56,661 bases of DNA from a virus. The notes under the pieces were generated by a model. The model made no database searches. It was not told the origin of the DNA and saw only the letters and a list, made by a program, of their open reading frames with translations. The translations under genes and the position numbers were made by a program. Positions 32,167 to 39,518 of this stretch are shown piece after piece; within the stretch, counting starts at the first letter, position 1; the number at the start of each line of letters is the position of its first letter. The DNA is taken from IMG/VR virus record IMGVR_UViG_3300025131_000044, positions 1 to 56,661 of that record. The stretch is one strand, 5' to 3'.

Positions 32167-32522
32167 TTAAATTAAAAGACTTATTAATAGAAGCTGATTA
32201 CTTAAAAGATGCTATGAATAATGGTAAAAAAATATTCAAGCAATTACAGAAGATGTATCCAGATATACCAAAGTTTCCATTAGTATTTAAAAATTTAAAA
32301 GGTAGAGGAACTGGATTTATAACTACAAGAAGAATTGGTGATAAAGATATTCCAATAAAGATGACAGTTGATAGTTCTGGTATGTCATCATATGATGCTG
32401 ATTATGGAGTATGTCACGAATTTGCTCACGCAATATTAGGATATACAAAAGGAAATTTAGGTCATAATAGAGCACACGATAATTTAACATATAAATTAGC
32501 AAAAAAGTTTGGATTGGCATAA
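32163..32522 (+). CDS. Minimal zincin metallopeptidase-like protein, GTG start
   Basis: 119 residues. HEFAHAILGYTKG near residue 85 is an HExxH site, with GHNRAHD 14 residues later supplying a possible third ligand. The start is GTG overlapping the previous stop. The N-terminus (IKLKDLLIEAD) is a leader-like sequence shared in style with the next gene. Function in the phage is unknown. Two other zincins occur at 43 kb. Confidence 0.7.
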   Translation: MIKLKDLLIEADYLKDAMNNGKKIFKQLQKMYPDIPKFPLVFKNLKGRGTGFITTRRIGDKDIPIKMTVDSSGMSSYDADYGVCHEFAHAILGYTKGNLGHNRAHDNLTYKLAKKFGLA

Positions 32523-32523
32523 G

Positions 32524-33633
32524 ATGATACATCTAACTACATTACTAGCAGAATCTAAACTCAAACTTAACATACCTTCCGATATAAAAAAACTCTATAA
32601 ATTATTTAAGAAGAATCGAAAACAACTATTCGTAGTTGGTGGTGCAGTTCGTGATGCTATATTAGGTAAGTCACCAAAGGACTTTGACTTAGCAACCGAT
32701 GCTAAGCCAGAAGAGGTAGAAGCTATAGCTAAACAGGGTGGATTTAAAACAGTTGATGTTGGTAAATCATTTGGTGTGGTTATAGTTAATGGTCACGAAA
32801 TAGCTACATTCAGAAAAGATATTGGTAAAGGTAGAAGACCTGACTCTGTAGATTACACTGATATTAAAGGTGATGTGATGAGAAGAGATTTAACTATTAA
32901 TGCTTTATTCTATGATTTAGGTAAAGGTGAAATTGTAGATTTAGTTGGTGGTATAGCGGACTTAAAGAAAAAGAAAATTAGAACTGTAGGTTCCCCATCT
33001 CAGAGGTTTGATGAAGACCCGCTCCGCAAGCTCCGGGCCGTTAGGTTCGCTGGTAGTGTTGGTGGTAAGATGACTAAAGATACATGGGCCGCATTAAAAA
33101 AAAATTCTGATATATCAGGTGTTAGTGGTGAAAGGATAAGAGATGAGTTTATAAAAGGTATTAAGAAAGCTAAATCAGTTCCAAACTATTTTAAAATGTT
33201 AAAAACATTAGGAATGTTCAAACAAATATTTCCTGGTTTGAGTGTTCTACATGGAAGTCTAAAAACAAATGATTATAAATTACAGATAGCTTATATGTTA
33301 CAAACTAATGGTGCTGATAAAGTTAAAAAGAAATTAAATAGTTTGAAGTATACCAATCAAGAAAATAATGACATATGGTTCTTAATTAAAATATCAAATG
33401 TAAGAGAAGTAATTGATAACTTACCTTCGATTAAAAATCTACAAAAGAATACTAAGTTAACTACATCACAAATTAAAGAATGGGCAAAGATAAACTCTAG
33501 TAAACATATTCTTAAAGTATGGAATTGGAAATTATCTGTTACTGCAGCTGATGCTAAAGCTGAAGGTTGGGTAGGTCAAGGTATTGGAAAATATATGAGA
33601 GAGAAAGAAGAAGAGTTGTTTAATAAGTCTTAA
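32524..33633 (+). CDS. cca: CCA-adding enzyme/poly(A) polymerase family nucleotidyltransferase
   Basis: 369 residues from ATG at 32524, 1 nt after the zincin stop. Class II head domain: LFVVGGAVRDAILGKSPKDFDLATDA (GG, RD, DxD near residues 38-58), RRPDSVDYTD, then RRDLTINALFYD and the neck RFDEDPLRKLRAVRFAG near residue 160. The enzyme adds CCA to tRNA 3' ends. Here a plausible substrate is the phage tmRNA, whose gene stops before CCA. A poly(A) polymerase role cannot be excluded. The C-terminal third is unlike the usual tail domain. Confidence 0.93.
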   Translation: MIHLTTLLAESKLKLNIPSDIKKLYKLFKKNRKQLFVVGGAVRDAILGKSPKDFDLATDAKPEEVEAIAKQGGFKTVDVGKSFGVVIVNGHEIATFRKDIGKGRRPDSVDYTDIKGDVMRRDLTINALFYDLGKGEIVDLVGGIADLKKKKIRTVGSPSQRFDEDPLRKLRAVRFAGSVGGKMTKDTWAALKKNSDISGVSGERIRDEFIKGIKKAKSVPNYFKMLKTLGMFKQIFPGLSVLHGSLKTNDYKLQIAYMLQTNGADKVKKKLNSLKYTNQENNDIWFLIKISNVREVIDNLPSIKNLQKNTKLTTSQIKEWAKINSSKHILKVWNWKLSVTAADAKAEGWVGQGIGKYMREKEEELFNKS

Positions 33634-33881
33634 TACGAATCTCTCTTAGACATAAAATCAGCAAATAAAAAAATCAGTAACAATAGTATTACTGATATAC
33701 CTATTGATATACCTATTGATATACTTAATCTTATCCACAATACATATTCTAAAAAACTTGACAATACATATATCATATAAGTAATACCTATAGGACTCAT
33801 AATCATAACGAATTTCTCAATGTAACTCATACCAGAAAAGAAAGGCACTTTTTTAGATGTATCGTTATGTCTTTTTATCAT
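33630..33881 (-). CDS. Small membrane protein with internal repeat
   Basis: 83 residues, two or three helices. ISIGISIGIS comes from a direct DNA repeat of GATATACCTATT-type units at about 33697-33725. Convergent with the CCA enzyme, overlapping 4 nt. Function unknown. Confidence 0.6.
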   Translation of the reverse strand: MIKRHNDTSKKVPFFSGMSYIEKFVMIMSPIGITYMIYVLSSFLEYVLWIRLSISIGISIGISVILLLLIFLFADFMSKRDSY

Positions 33882-33893
33882 TTTGTTCTCCTA

Positions 33894-34103
33894 TCACTCC
33901 TCTATTTTATCATCATTTTTAAAGTAATCAGCCATATCTAATAGTCCTGAAAAACAAGTTGGACAAAAAGATACAGGTATCATACCAATCATACCTACTT
34001 GTAGCCCACCCTCCTGTTCACTAAATGTACAATCACAAATACTACATTTGAATTGAGGTATTTCTGATTCTTTTCCTGTATGTATGTCTATTATAGTAGC
34101 CAT
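33894..34103 (-). CDS. Small zinc-ribbon protein
   Basis: 69 residues with CSIC near residue 20 and CPTC near 47, a Cys4 zinc ribbon around a Gly/Met-rich turn. Coupled to the lipoprotein gene by one-base overlap. Confidence 0.7.
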   Translation of the reverse strand: MATIIDIHTGKESEIPQFKCSICDCTFSEQEGGLQVGMIGMIPVSFCPTCFSGLLDMADYFKNDDKIEE

Positions 34104-34525
34104 TAGTTTACGATAAAGTTTATTGTTGAATTGATTTCTTCGTTAACATATCCTGTAATACTTAATGTATCACCTAAAAAATCCTGATATAAATAAATAA
34201 ATGTCTGACCAGTAGAATCAGCTCTCGTGTATGTAGAAAAGTTAACAATAGGTTCAGTAACAGGGAAACCCATATGATATACAGTAAACGAATCAACACT
34301 AGTCCAATACACACGCGTCCACGGTAAAGACTCATAGTATATAGCCGTGTACGAATTGCTTTCTAAGTCGGGATAATCAATTAAATAATAGCCATTAGAG
34401 TCTTGTGTAGTATCCATATACAAAGTCAGGAAGTTGTTATCAATCGTATTATCTGTATTATATAGTATACTATCAGAACAACCACATAACAATAACAACA
34501 ATAACAACAATATAAGTATTCTCAT
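34103..34525 (-). CDS. Putative lipoprotein
   Basis: 140 residues from ATG at 34525 (AGGAG at 8 nt). The signal peptide MRILILLLLLLLLCGC ends in a lipobox (LCGC), so the mature protein begins at Cys16 and is acylated. The mature part is acidic, Thr/Tyr-rich and beta-like, perhaps a small Ig-like domain (LSITGYVNEEIN). Likely displayed at a membrane surface; a superinfection-exclusion role is possible but unproven. Confidence 0.77.
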   Translation of the reverse strand: MRILILLLLLLLLCGCSDSILYNTDNTIDNNFLTLYMDTTQDSNGYYLIDYPDLESNSYTAIYYESLPWTRVYWTSVDSFTVYHMGFPVTEPIVNFSTYTRADSTGQTFIYLYQDFLGDTLSITGYVNEEINSTINFIVN

Positions 34526-34536
34526 ATATAACACTC

Positions 34537-34707
34537 CTATATTAAGTTAAGATGACTATAATTAAACTTATTAATTAGCCTGTTAGCTTCTGTAACATTA
34601 TACTCTATATATAAGTAGGTATAGATAAACAATAACTTAGTGGATTCTCGTGTATTGCCTTCGTGTTCCAACTCATCTATATAGTTCCATAAATCTATAT
34701 CATTCAT
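34537..34707 (-). CDS. 56-residue unassigned protein
   Basis: ATG behind AAGGAG, helical acidic product (IDLWNYIDELEHEG, ANRLINKFNY). A GATAGC/GCTATC hairpin (34721-34739) lies just upstream of the ribosome site. Its stop is 11 nt before the lipoprotein start. Confidence 0.65.
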   Translation of the reverse strand: MNDIDLWNYIDELEHEGNTRESTKLLFIYTYLYIEYNVTEANRLINKFNYSHLNLI

Positions 34708-34844
34708 TTACATACTCCTTGCTATCTCGACTGGATAGCGTTTATTACTCTTATAGTGAAAAAGCCTGCTGCAATTCGGCTGTCACTCCGAGCTCGATAA
34801 ACCATTTTTTTTAAAGCATGATTAACCGTTTCAAGTCATCAAAA

Positions 34845-34870
34845 TAGAGGGGCCGGTTAAGACCCCTCTA
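34845..34870 (-). terminator. Intrinsic terminator after MoxR gene
   Basis: 8-bp stem (TAGAGGGG/CCCCTCTA), 10-nt loop, then TTTT on the coding strand. Confidence 0.8.
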
Positions 34871-34884
34871 GTACCACACTCTCC

Positions 34885-36081
34885 CTAACTCGCTGACTCA
34901 GCCGCCTCTGCCATCTCTTCTTCATTAAATAAATCATCAGTTGACCCATCATCACAGAACTTCTGGACAATCTGCTTCACAAAAGTTCTCTCAGAGTCAA
35001 CACCACCAGTAGCGTCATACTGTGGATAGATACTAACCTCACTAGCCTCTTCTAATGAGAAGCCATCAAATAATAGTCCACACAATTCAACAGTTGTTCT
35101 TGTGGAAATACCACTACTAATCCTAGCAGTTTCACTATTAGACTCTGTTCTAGTTAATGTCGCTATCTTAGCCACACTACTAATAACACCACTATCGACA
35201 TTAGGAAACATATATGTAAGTAAGGAGTTTTCGTCTTCCTCTGATAGTATGTCCATCTCTACTATAGTGAATCTATCCATTAGAGCCTTATCCATCACTC
35301 TTGTTGATGTATACTCATTTCCAATGTTTGCAGTTGCTACGAAAGTAACACCATCAGCTACTTTAATAGTCTTCTGTTCATTCTGTTCATCTAACCTCAA
35401 GTATCTCTGACCATAGTCTAATACTGTCATTAAGATGTTCCAAGCATCTGGATGCGCTCTAGATAACTCATCTAGTAGTATCACTGCATTTGGAGTCTGG
35501 ATAGCTTTAACAAAAAGGGACTCAGAGAAATAAGTACCACTTTCACTATTAAAGTGAGTGTTACCGATTAAAGTAGCTCGTGGGTCTTGAGTCGCACCTA
35601 AGTTAAAGTAGTAGTCAGGTCTATCTAAAGCATTAACACAACACTTCGCTGCCATTGTCTTACCACAACCAGCAGCTCCTGTCATCATTATATTCTTACC
35701 TCGAACAGCAGACCTAACAAGGTATTTCCACTTCAATTCTTTCATCATCAAACCCTTAGGCTTTAGACTATATGAAGAATGTATAAAATTTAAAACCTCT
35801 TGATGCCCAGTGGGAACATCAACAGTAGGGGTAGAAGTAGTCTTATCTTCTGAAACTATGTTTGCAGTATCAAATAGAGAAGCATCTACTAGTGTTAAGC
35901 CACCATCAGTGGTAACTGCGATACATTGACCAGTATCAAAAGCTTTTTGACGAAGTGGTTTGGGAATGAACTTCGCAGGAACTTTGTTTCCAGTCCTGTC
36001 GAAAGCTGTGTATATAGTTGACATCTTGCCGAAGAGATTCTTCTCTGACGATTCAACCCTAAATATATTTTTGTAATTCAT
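34885..36081 (-). CDS. MoxR/CobS-like AAA+ ATPase
   Basis: 398 residues. The first 60 residues form a small N-terminal domain (PAKFIPKPLRQKAFDTGQ). Walker A MMTGAAGCGKTMAAKC near 132, sensor/Walker B NAVILLDELSRAHPDAWN near 195, FVATANIGNEYTSTRVMD near 252 and ALMDRF near 268 define the MoxR clade. Such ATPases remodel targets together with VWA proteins; its partner is probably the protein at 23914-26034. The gene is less AT-rich than its neighbours. Promoter and tandem operator match those of the VWA gene. Confidence 0.92.
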   Translation of the reverse strand: MNYKNIFRVESSEKNLFGKMSTIYTAFDRTGNKVPAKFIPKPLRQKAFDTGQCIAVTTDGGLTLVDASLFDTANIVSEDKTTSTPTVDVPTGHQEVLNFIHSSYSLKPKGLMMKELKWKYLVRSAVRGKNIMMTGAAGCGKTMAAKCCVNALDRPDYYFNLGATQDPRATLIGNTHFNSESGTYFSESLFVKAIQTPNAVILLDELSRAHPDAWNILMTVLDYGQRYLRLDEQNEQKTIKVADGVTFVATANIGNEYTSTRVMDKALMDRFTIVEMDILSEEDENSLLTYMFPNVDSGVISSVAKIATLTRTESNSETARISSGISTRTTVELCGLLFDGFSLEEASEVSIYPQYDATGGVDSERTFVKQIVQKFCDDGSTDDLFNEEEMAEAAESAS

Positions 36082-36115
36082 AAAAACTCCTTTTTATCAT
36101 TTTTTCTTACATTAT

Positions 36116-36145
36116 AATATAAGGAAGAAAACCCATATAAGTCAA
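36116..36145 (-). promoter_or_regulatory. Early-type promoter of MoxR gene
   Basis: AAGCTTGACT with -35 at 36140-36145, 18-nt spacer, TATATT at 36116-36121, then ATAATG. Confidence 0.9.
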
Positions 36146-36164
36146 GCTTTTTCTTAGAAAAAAT

Positions 36165-36181
36165 TGTAACAATATGTAACA
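36165..36181 (-). promoter_or_regulatory. Tandem TGTTACA operator before MoxR gene
   Basis: TGTTACA at 36165-36171 and 36175-36181, 10-bp period, 19 nt upstream of the -35 exactly as at the VWA gene. Confidence 0.65.
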
Positions 36182-36214
36182 AGAGTTAAAGTCCAATACA
36201 TTATATAAAGCAGA

Positions 36215-36270
36215 CCCCGCGAGAAAGGAGTAATGAAAAACGCGGGGCCTACATAGTGTACATACACTAT
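36215..36270. repeat. GC-rich hairpin and adjacent palindrome
   Basis: CCCCGCG (36215-36221) pairs with CGCGGGG (36241-36247); ATAGTGTA (36253-36260) pairs with TACACTAT (36263-36270). The first loop happens to hold AAAGGAGTAATG on the plus strand. Such GC-rich blocks are rare in this genome. Confidence 0.6.
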
Positions 36271-36296
36271 TTATCTGTAACCATTAAAATCGTGAG

Positions 36297-36377
36297 GAGA
36301 GAACCGGGAGGGACTGAACTATTATACCATACACCCGGAGGGAATCGTGGTACAAGTTAAGTATGCCGGTTGCTCTC
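36297..36377. repeat. Long imperfect inverted repeat, candidate structured RNA
   Basis: GAGAG-AACCGG (36297-36307) pairs with CCGGTT-CTCTC (36366-36377) with one bulged G. Inside, CCGGG (36304-36308) can instead pair with CCCGG (36333-36337), so two folds compete. It directly follows the 35-residue gene on the minus strand. Confidence 0.5.
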
Positions 36378-36382
36378 AGTTC

Positions 36383-36490
36383 TTATTCTACAAAATCATC
36401 AAAATCAAACTCTTCTATACTGTTCTCTATAGAGGCCAATTCTTCATCAGTAGGCTCTATATCTATTTTATCATTTGGGTCAAATATCAT
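36383..36490 (-). CDS. 35-residue highly acidic protein
   Basis: ATG behind AAGGAAAG. About half the residues are Asp or Glu, ending IEEFDFDDFVE. It may act as a DNA-mimic or a short binding peptide, but that is only suggested by charge. It follows the 32-residue membrane peptide by 9 nt. Confidence 0.6.
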   Translation of the reverse strand: MIFDPNDKIDIEPTDEELASIENSIEEFDFDDFVE

Positions 36491-36499
36491 ATACTTTCC

Positions 36500-36598
36500 T
36501 TATTTACAAAATTTCATATCTATCCAGGCCCATAGTGCTATACCTAGAAAGAAGTAAGTTACCCAAGCAAACGGATTCAAAACAAAAAATTCATACAT
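36500..36598 (-). CDS. 32-residue membrane peptide
   Basis: ATG behind GGGAG. One hydrophobic helix (FAWVTYFFLGIALWAWI) and a short tail ending KFCK. It is the first gene after the promoter at 36626-36655. Confidence 0.65.
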   Translation of the reverse strand: MYEFFVLNPFAWVTYFFLGIALWAWIDMKFCK

Positions 36599-36625
36599 AA
36601 AAACTCCCTTTTTTAATTACACTAT

Positions 36626-36655
36626 AATATACGACGCTTTAGCTATATAAGTCAA
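36626..36655 (-). promoter_or_regulatory. Early-type promoter of micro-protein pair
   Basis: -35 TTGACT (36650-36655), 18-nt spacer, TATATT (36626-36631), A-tract upstream. Confidence 0.9.
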
Positions 36656-36727
36656 GCTTTTTTTTCAATTATTTTAACTTTTTTTACTCTTTTGGCCGGC
36701 CATGCTAGGGTAACCGGCTCTCTATAT

Positions 36728-36757
36728 AATATACGACGCTTTTACCATACAAGTCAA
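36728..36757 (-). promoter_or_regulatory. Early-type promoter with hairpin leader, copy 2
   Basis: -35 TTGACT (36752-36757), 18-nt spacer, TATATT (36728-36733). The predicted transcript opens with a GCCGG/CCGGC hairpin and meets no gene before the next promoter. Confidence 0.85.
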
Positions 36758-36827
36758 GTAAAATCGGCAAATATATCATAACTATTTTGTAACATTCTTG
36801 GGCCCCGCGGTATCCAGCCCACTATAT

Positions 36828-36857
36828 AATATACACACGCTTACCCATATAAATCAA
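36828..36857 (-). promoter_or_regulatory. Early-type promoter with hairpin leader, copy 3
   Basis: -35 TTGATT (36852-36857), 18-nt spacer, TATATT (36828-36833). The predicted transcript opens with TGGGC...GCCCA around CCGCGG. Confidence 0.8.
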
Positions 36858-37000
36858 GTCTTTTATGTGTTTATTTATAGCAAAAATCTTTTTTCTTGAT
36901 ATGTATGTGTAGTATATTGCTATCCCCCAAATACATTATATCCTTGTCGGCAAACACTCCATATAGTATCAAATCCCGTACATTCCAGGGAAAGGTATAA
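36858..37000. other. Non-coding spacer upstream of promoter array
   Basis: AT-rich spacer between the end of the membrane-protein gene at 37001 and the tandem promoters. I see no gene and no clear terminator. Confidence 0.4.
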
Positions 37001-37249
37001 CTAGGACTTGTCCTTGTGTGTATCAGTGTTAAACAAAGTATCACGAAGTTCTCCGTACTCTCGCTTATTAGTAACTAGTCGTATCATACCACTGCTTACA
37101 CCTCTAACTTGACTTATTGCACTTAATATCAGTACTAATGCAATCAATATTGCTGTCTTCCACCATTGTATTCCCATACCACATAACATAAACACTATAA
37201 TACCCCAAGTAACAGTTTGTGCTATTTGTAACCATTTATCTGCTTTCAT
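37001..37249 (-). CDS. Small two-helix membrane protein
   Basis: 82 residues, helices near 12-27 and 31-47, then a charged C-terminal tail. Overlaps the gene upstream by 14 nt. Function unknown. Confidence 0.68.
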   Translation of the reverse strand: MKADKWLQIAQTVTWGIIVFMLCGMGIQWWKTAILIALVLILSAISQVRGVSSGMIRLVTNKREYGELRDTLFNTDTHKDKS

Positions 37250-37484
37250 CTATCACTCCCATACTTGACTTAACACTTGTTTCAACACTTGTTTCATTCA
37301 CATCATTCTGTATCTTATCTGCTATCATCTGTTTAGCTTCCATCTCTATCTGTTGTGTTATTGCTAGTTTAGATATCATTCTTCTCTTATTACTACCGGC
37401 TCTCCATGCAGAATCGCTTACAATCATCTTAGGTTGATTTAACCCTTTTCTTTTTTTGAACTTGTGATGTTTACTTCTTGCCAT
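37236..37484 (-). CDS. Small basic protein downstream of HNH gene
   Basis: 82 residues from the second ATG (GAGGAG at 10 nt). The basic N-terminus (RSKHHKFKKRKGLNQPK) could bind nucleic acid; a helix with QQIEMEAKQMIADKIQ follows. Unassigned. Confidence 0.6.
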   Translation of the reverse strand: MARSKHHKFKKRKGLNQPKMIVSDSAWRAGSNKRRMISKLAITQQIEMEAKQMIADKIQNDVNETSVETSVKSSMGVIDESR

Positions 37485-37851
37485 TTGTATCATTCTCCTC
37501 TATAAATTGTTTAACATACTTATCTTCTTTACTTACCCACTCTAACAACAACTCTGGTCGTTCAAGGGCATCCCATTTGTATTTGTAGTGAAATCCATCG
37601 TGACACCATTTACACAATACAACTCCGTTATTTCTATCATATCGCTTGTTCTTAAACTTATCCCATGAAGCAATATGATGAGCGTGGAGGACTCGTGTTG
37701 TCTTTCTTTTCTTCCCACACTTTACACACACATAGTACCGCCCGACTCCGTACCTTATCCGATTCAACTCAAATACATTCTTTCTCCAAGACTTGTATCT
37801 GACTTTTCCCCTACTACTCTTCCAACGAGGTGTGTTTTTGAATCTCTTCAT
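37471..37851 (-). CDS. HNH endonuclease
   Basis: 126 residues. Zinc-binding CVKC near residue 42, HAHHIASWD near 56, and CKWCHDGFH near 80 form the HNH (beta-beta-alpha metal) motif. The basic first 30 residues suggest DNA binding. Free-standing HNH enzymes are common in T4-like phages, either as homing nucleases or helpers of terminase. ATG at 37851 is preferred to the TTG 3 nt earlier. Confidence 0.88.
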   Translation of the reverse strand: MKRFKNTPRWKSSRGKVRYKSWRKNVFELNRIRYGVGRYYVCVKCGKKRKTTRVLHAHHIASWDKFKNKRYDRNNGVVLCKWCHDGFHYKYKWDALERPELLLEWVSKEDKYVKQFIEENDTNGKK

Positions 37852-38020
37852 CAAACAAGTCCATTATTTCATTTACCGCAGTGTCGTGCATTCCTTCCCA
37901 AGGTACTTGGATTTTTACACATTCGTGACCCTCTCTAACAATCTTTCGGATTTTACTCTTGAGTTCATCTCGTTCTGCTTGTTCTGTCACATCAACTATT
38001 TCTAATCCCGGACCACACAT
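37814..38020 (-). CDS. Small acidic helical protein before HNH gene
   Basis: 68 residues behind GAGGAAC. Helical and charged (EQAERDELKSKIRKIVREG, DLFDEEIQKHTSLEE). Overlaps the HNH start by 38 nt. Unassigned. Confidence 0.62.
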   Translation of the reverse strand: MCGPGLEIVDVTEQAERDELKSKIRKIVREGHECVKIQVPWEGMHDTAVNEIMDLFDEEIQKHTSLEE

Positions 38021-38021
38021 T

Positions 38022-38273
38022 TTATTGTTCCTCTTTTTTTGGATTCATCACAATAAAAGGTGGTGACTCCAAGAAAATCTTTTCTTCCTCATGATGATGT
38101 TTTATGGCAACCATTTTTGCAACATCAATGGATTGTAAATGGTCTGTCTGTTTCACTTCTATCTTGTATTCCCGCACTTTCACACCTGATGTTAATGAGT
38201 ATTTACCCATAACATATTTGGTCATTTTAGTGTCGTGGAGTATAGCTTTTGGTATTCTTTTTCCTCTCGGCAT
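38022..38273 (-). CDS. Small unassigned protein
   Basis: 83 residues, basic start (PRGKRIPKAILHD), a His-rich segment (AIKHHHEEEKIF) and an acidic end. Its stop is 1 nt from the next start. No family recognised. Confidence 0.62.
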   Translation of the reverse strand: MPRGKRIPKAILHDTKMTKYVMGKYSLTSGVKVREYKIEVKQTDHLQSIDVAKMVAIKHHHEEEKIFLESPPFIVMNPKKEEQ

Positions 38274-38283
38274 GTTTATCCCC

Positions 38284-38493
38284 CTATACCATTACATTTT
38301 TTGCGACTGGACCTCTGTCACTTTCTCCAACTTCATAACTAACTTTTTGATTATCTGTAAGAGTTTTGTAACCTTCCATCATTATACTACTCATATGTAC
38401 GAATAAATCTTTATCACCGTTTTCTGGTGTTATGAATCCGTAACCTTTTTTATTGTCGAACCATTTAACGGTTCCTGTTTGTGTCTGTGTCAT
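38284..38493 (-). CDS. Cold-shock domain protein, CspA family
   Basis: 69 residues, full-length CSD: GTVKWFDNKKGYGFITPENG (RNP1 KGYGFI), DLFVHMSSI (RNP2) and GPVAKNV at the end. It binds single-stranded RNA/DNA and melts structure, which could matter with so many structured leaders here. Upstream gap of about 100 nt holds a possible -10 (TATAAT near 38579) and no good -35. Confidence 0.95.
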   Translation of the reverse strand: MTQTQTGTVKWFDNKKGYGFITPENGDKDLFVHMSSIMMEGYKTLTDNQKVSYEVGESDRGPVAKNVMV

Positions 38494-38593
38494 TTTACTT
38501 TTTTACCTTTTGTTGTTTGTTTATCTTGTGTCATCGTATGTCTGTCACACGACCTCTTAAAATTTTCCTACACGAATCATTATAAAATTTTTT

Positions 38594-38992
38594 TCACGAA
38601 ATCGTCCATTGGTTCTCTAACATTTCCTGTCTACTATCAACTGCATTTTTTGCTTCTTTAAGACTACAATTATGTTTTGCTCTGTATTCTTTGATAGCAT
38701 TTATCTTCTTACCTTCTTTTATAAGGACATCTATACCGTCCCATTCACTAATTATCACGCCATCTTTTTTATACTTATTGTAAGTCCTCCACACTCTGTT
38801 TAAACTAGTCATATTGTGACTATCTATCTCATCGTAATCAGTTGTAGCAAATCTCACCATCATACCCCAATCAGAATCAAACAAATTGATTTGTTCAAAT
38901 TCCTCTATGTGTTTTTCCTGTAAGTCAAAATATAGTTTGCATACTTTTTCTATTTTGTGTTTTACTATAATATCAAATGTTTTTTTATCCAT
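38594..38992 (-). CDS. Protein with L7/L12 C-terminal-like segment
   Basis: 132 residues from ATG that overlaps the upstream stop (TAATG). The last 45 residues, KKINAIKEYRAKHNCSLKEA then KNAVD, match the pattern of the ribosomal L7/L12 C-terminal domain (KI-x-IK-x-R-x(4)-L-x-EAK-x-V), the part that recruits translation factors. The first 90 residues are unrecognised. Confidence 0.68.
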   Translation of the reverse strand: MDKKTFDIIVKHKIEKVCKLYFDLQEKHIEEFEQINLFDSDWGMMVRFATTDYDEIDSHNMTSLNRVWRTYNKYKKDGVIISEWDGIDVLIKEGKKINAIKEYRAKHNCSLKEAKNAVDSRQEMLENQWTIS

Positions 38993-39111
38993 TACCCGAC
39001 CAACTTCCATATCCAATATAATATTATGATTACAATCATAATTAACATACTACCACCTACCATCTTCTCACTAAATTCTATTTGGTCTTTTCTTTTACCT
39101 TGCCAACTCAT
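38992..39111 (-). CDS. 39-residue single-pass membrane protein
   Basis: ATG overlaps the phosphoribosyltransferase stop (ATGA) and its own stop overlaps the next ATG (TAATG), so it is fully coupled. Polar first 18 residues, then one helix (MLIMIVIIILYWIWKLV). Confidence 0.65.
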   Translation of the reverse strand: MSWQGKRKDQIEFSEKMVGGSMLIMIVIIILYWIWKLVG

Positions 39112-39518
39112 TTTAAATAATCCTGAATCTCTTCACTCTCTTGTGTCTCCCAAGGATATACTATCCACTCATCTGTTTTTTCATAGCAGAAAAATTCTGG
39201 TTTTACGATTGAATCCTTGTGATAATGCATGGTACATATTATGTTGTGTGGACTATCAAAATCTTTCAATGTATGTCCAGTATCAGCTATATCATCTACA
39301 ACCAATATTTTCTTTCTCGTTACTACTTTTCTATCATAGTAATTCATCAATAATGGCAGTCCTAAACTATGTGATAATGATACTGCTATCGGTAATCCAC
39401 CTCTTGGTAATCCATAGATAGCTCCTATTTCTTCCGTATTTATGTGCTTGACATAGACTGCTATCTTATTAATCATATCATCGTATTCGTCCCAAGATAT
39501 AAATTTTTTATTTACCAT
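39108..39518 (-). CDS. Phosphoribosyltransferase
   Basis: 136 residues. The PRPP-binding motif KILVVDDIADTGHTL (residues 69-83) and the N-terminal IYGLPRGGLPIAV loop identify a type I PRTase, close in layout to xanthine/hypoxanthine salvage enzymes. Base specificity is not visible. Likely nucleotide salvage during infection. Confidence 0.88.
   Translation of the reverse strand: MVNKKFISWDEYDDMINKIAVYVKHINTEEIGAIYGLPRGGLPIAVSLSHSLGLPLLMNYYDRKVVTRKKILVVDDIADTGHTLKDFDSPHNIICTMHYHKDSIVKPEFFCYEKTDEWIVYPWETQESEEIQDYLK

Noticed and set aside
36297-36377. Possible tRNA
   Set aside because: A GGTATAATAG-like stretch on the minus strand recalls a tRNA D-arm, but there is no T-arm motif, no anticodon stem and no 7-bp acceptor in the right place.
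36872-36879. T4-type late box TATAAATA on the minus strand
   Set aside because: It is a single copy with no gene closely downstream, whereas the other motif copies are all TATTTATA in coding orientation.
38494-38593. 14-codon frame before the cold-shock gene
   Set aside because: No clear ribosome site and no hydrophobic or motif content; more likely a leader sequence.
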